Under the pieces are notes generated by a model. The model did no database searches. It worked only from the letters and a program-made list of their open reading frames with translations, and was not told the DNA's origin. Of a stretch of DNA of 8,316 bases, positions 6,266 through 8,316 are shown one piece after another; positions within the stretch are counted from its first letter, which is position 1; each line of letters opens with the position of its first letter. Location of the stretch: NCBI GenBank assembly GCA_016744555.1, contig JADGED010000110.1:1-8316 (forward strand), in the 5' to 3' direction. The position numbers and the translations under genes are program-made. Origin of the DNA: Desulfuromonadaceae bacterium (GTDB lineage Bacteria > Desulfobacterota > Desulfuromonadia > Desulfuromonadales > Geopsychrobacteraceae).

Positions 6266-6968
6266 TAGTGATGCCTCCAATGGGACAGTGATGATAGAAG
6301 TTGCTGACTTAGGCAAAAGTTTTTCAACTCCAGGCGGTGATATTGAAGTGCTGCATGGTGTTAGTTTACGGATAAAGGCTGGAGAGCGTATTGCTGTAGT
6401 TGGTACCTCCGGAGCAGGTAAAACCACTTTGATGCATCTCTTAGGTGGTTTAGATCGTCCAACTTCTGGTGATGTATTGTTTGAAGGTGAGAGCTTGTTT
6501 CGCTTGCGTGGAGCTGAATTGGATGCTTTTCGCAATAGTACCGTAGGATTTGTTTTTCAGTTTAATCAGTTATTGCCAGAATTTAGTGCTTTAGAAAATA
6601 CGATGATGCCACTTTTGATCGGTGGAGCGAGGCGTTCTGAAGCACTTCAAAAGTCGACAGAAATGTTACATGAAGTGGGCTTAAGTCATCGTTTATCTCA
6701 TAAACCCGGCGCTTTGTCTGGTGGCGAACAACAACGTGTAGCGATTGCTCGGGCCTTGGTATGTAAACCACGCTTGTTGTTGGCTGACGAACCAACTGGA
6801 AATCTTGACAGTAATACTTCCAGCGAAATTATGTTGCTGCTAAATCAATTGCACCAGACTCATGGTTTAACGATGATTATAGTTACTCATAATCAGGCAT
6901 TGGCTAATAGCCTTGATCGTACTTTGAGAATTGAAGACGGCATTGTGGCAGGCGATAATTTAAATTGA
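6258..6968 (+). CDS. lolD: Lipoprotein-releasing ABC transporter ATPase LolD
   Basis: The cytoplasmic ATPase that powers lipoprotein release by LolCE or a LolF dimer. From ATG 6258 it is 236 residues, near the family norm. ABC motifs appear in order: Walker A GTSGAGKT (49-56), the Q-loop at Q101 within FVFQFNQLLPEFSALEN (98-114), which is a LolD-type signature, the ABC signature LSGGEQQR (153-160), Walker B LLLAD with catalytic E178 in ADEPTGNLD, and H-loop H211. The family-typical MMPLLIGG follows the Q-loop. The start overlaps the last 8 bases of lolC/E, so the two are translationally coupled. ATG 6291 (MIEVADLGKSF) resembles many annotated LolD starts and is a possible alternative. MacB- or FtsE-type ATPases are related, but the adjacent LolC/E permease decides the call. 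Confidence 0.95.
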   Translation: MNDSDASNGTVMIEVADLGKSFSTPGGDIEVLHGVSLRIKAGERIAVVGTSGAGKTTLMHLLGGLDRPTSGDVLFEGESLFRLRGAELDAFRNSTVGFVFQFNQLLPEFSALENTMMPLLIGGARRSEALQKSTEMLHEVGLSHRLSHKPGALSGGEQQRVAIARALVCKPRLLLADEPTGNLDSNTSSEIMLLLNQLHQTHGLTMIIVTHNQALANSLDRTLRIEDGIVAGDNLN

Positions 6969-6993
6969 TGTTATTGTAATGATTTTATATAAT
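6965..6993 (+). promoter_or_regulatory. Probable sigma70-type promoter for bamA
   Basis: TTGATG at 6965-6970 (four of six -35 matches), then exactly 17 bases, then a perfect TATAAT at 6988-6993. The -35 overlaps the lolD stop codon (TGA 6966-6968). The predicted start is near base 7000, giving a leader of about 30 bases with AAGGG at 7019-7023, 6 bases before the bamA ATG. It would let bamA and whatever follows be expressed apart from the Lol genes, besides read-through from lolD. Confidence 0.6.
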
Positions 6994-7029
6994 TCTCCTT
7001 TTGTTTTTATGCTTATTTAAGGGTTGCTG

Positions 7030-8316
7030 ATGTTGAAGAAAATAATCTTGACGCTGTTTTTATTGGCAGTTGCAATAATCTCTGTTGCTGCTGAAATTAA
7101 GGTGTCAGACATTCAGATCGATGGTAACAGCAGGATTGAAACGTCTAAAATTATAGAGGCAACAGGAATTAAGCCTGGCCAAGTTGTATCTGGTGTAGTT
7201 ATTGATAATGCTGTGCATAATATATTTAAAATGGGCCGATTTGAGGATGTGTCAGTAGAATTGACTGAAGTCCAAGGCGCTCAAATTGTTACCTTTGTTG
7301 TGAGTGAACTACCTCTAGTCAAGCGAATAAAATTTACCGGAAATGATGAGCTTGCTGAATCAAAATTACGTCCTTTGGTTAAAATTAGAGTGCCATCACT
7401 TTATAGTCGTACCCGGACAGATGAAAGTATTGTAGAAATAAAAAATGCTTATATTAAGGATGGTTACCATGCCGCTCAAATTGTATCTGGGTTGAAAACC
7501 GATGAAAAAAATGATGCTACCCTTACTTTTAATGTGTCAGAAGGGGAAAAGGTTTTAATTCGTGACATTAAGTTTATCGGTAATACTGTTTTGGACAAAG
7601 GTGACTTGTTAGATAAGATAGAAACCAAAGAGCGATGGATCTTTTCATGGATTACAGGTCGTGGTGCTTACGATAAAGAGATCCTTGACATTGATATTGA
7701 ACGCATAAAAGCAGCATATCATGATATTGGCTATCAAGATGTAAAGGTCGCACCTGCAGAAGTTACTTTGGTCGATGATAAATATCTTGATCTAATTATT
7801 GAAATAGATGAAGGATCACAGTATCTGGTTGGTAACGTTAAAATATCAGGGGATATGCTTCACCCTGAAGAAAAACTGATTAGGTTTGTAAAAATTAAAC
7901 CTGGAGATGTGTTTAGTCGTAGTGAGGTACGCGATAGCATTGTCGCACTGACCGATTTATATGCTAATAGTGGTTATGCGTATGCTGATGTCGCGCCTTT
8001 GACAAGTAAAGATAGAGAACAACTAATTATTGACGTTAATCTTGAAGTTGTTCAAGGGGTAAAAGTATATGTTGAGAGAATTGAAATTGGTGGAAATAAG
8101 AAAACTAGAGATAAAGTAATACGACGTGAAATACCTCTTGCGGAAGGTTCTGTTTATAGTGCTAGGGGGGTAAAGGAAGCGAAGCGTCGAGTAACAAACT
8201 TAGGTTATTTTGATGAGGTTAATGTCGTCCACAAGCCAGGTTCAGATGAAAGTAAAACAGTTATTGATGTGGATGTTCTAGAACGACCAACTGGTACATT
8301 TTCAATTGGTTTAGGT
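7030..8316 (+). CDS. bamA: Outer membrane protein assembly factor BamA (5' part, runs off the edge)
   Basis: The central component that folds and inserts beta-barrel proteins into the outer membrane. The reading frame is open from ATG 7030 to the window end (429 codons) with no stop. Residues 1-21 form a Sec signal peptide (MLKK, a hydrophobic core, then VAA before E22). Five POTRA domains follow at about 24-92, 96-171, 175-261, 265-342 and 346-418. Each shows the usual opening strand (IKVSDIQIDGNSR, VKRIKFTGNDEL, IRDIKFIGNTVL, VGNVKISGDM, VERIEIGGNKKT) and a closing 'GYxxxxV' or 'GxFxxV' helix-strand element (for example KDGYHAAQI, NLGYFDEVNVV). ERPTGTFSIGLG at the edge is the linker into the first barrel strand. 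Five POTRAs and a signal peptide favour BamA over TamA (three) or two-partner TpsB proteins (two). The barrel is outside the window. Confidence 0.95.
   Translation, partial: MLKKIILTLFLLAVAIISVAAEIKVSDIQIDGNSRIETSKIIEATGIKPGQVVSGVVIDNAVHNIFKMGRFEDVSVELTEVQGAQIVTFVVSELPLVKRIKFTGNDELAESKLRPLVKIRVPSLYSRTRTDESIVEIKNAYIKDGYHAAQIVSGLKTDEKNDATLTFNVSEGEKVLIRDIKFIGNTVLDKGDLLDKIETKERWIFSWITGRGAYDKEILDIDIERIKAAYHDIGYQDVKVAPAEVTLVDDKYLDLIIEIDEGSQYLVGNVKISGDMLHPEEKLIRFVKIKPGDVFSRSEVRDSIVALTDLYANSGYAYADVAPLTSKDREQLIIDVNLEVVQGVKVYVERIEIGGNKKTRDKVIRREIPLAEGSVYSARGVKEAKRRVTNLGYFDEVNVVHKPGSDESKTVIDVDVLERPTGTFSIGLG

Noticed and set aside
7030..8316. TamA or a two-partner secretion TpsB protein instead of BamA
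   Set aside because: Five POTRA-like repeats are present before the barrel linker; TamA has three and TpsB two.

Overview
The window looks like a chromosomal housekeeping segment of a Gram-negative bacterium. It encodes outer-membrane biogenesis machinery (a Lol lipoprotein-releasing transporter and BamA) and is moderately AT-rich by eye. The order lysS, lolC/E-type permease, lolD, bamA, together with a free-standing MshEN/GspE_N-domain protein, fits Desulfuromonadota (the Geobacter/Desulfuromonas/Pelobacter group). That assignment rests on remembered gene order and protein style, not on a database search. All genes lie on the + strand, and coding density is high: the longest gene-free stretch is about 109 bases (4906-5014).

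Region 1 (1-3346) is a tightly packed gene run. It holds the 3' end of an oligopeptide-type ABC permease (DppB-like), a stand-alone MshEN-domain protein with two intact c-di-GMP-binding type motifs, a DppC-like permease, a small NTF2-like protein of unknown function, mutM (Fpg DNA glycosylase) and a hotdog-fold acyl-CoA thioesterase. Gaps are 54 bases or less; dppC and the NTF2-like gene overlap by 4 bases and mutM follows 2 bases later. The run is probably co-transcribed, although its functions are mixed: peptide import, possible second-messenger sensing, oxidative DNA repair and thioester hydrolysis.

Region 2 (3347-4905) is lysS, a complete class II lysyl-tRNA synthetase, preceded by a candidate promoter and a weak inverted repeat.

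Region 3 (4906-8316) starts with an imperfect inverted repeat whose arms carry degenerate 7-base units. It is followed by a single LolC/E-type permease and LolD, which overlap by 8 bases. A well-formed sigma70-type promoter (perfect TATAAT) overlaps the lolD stop and leads into bamA, which runs off the right edge after five POTRA domains and the first residues of the barrel. Together these genes serve lipoprotein export and outer-membrane protein assembly.

I see no mobile element, CRISPR array, tRNA, rRNA or obvious defence system. The strongest candidate for something unusual is the MshEN protein placed between the two permease genes of a peptide ABC transporter.
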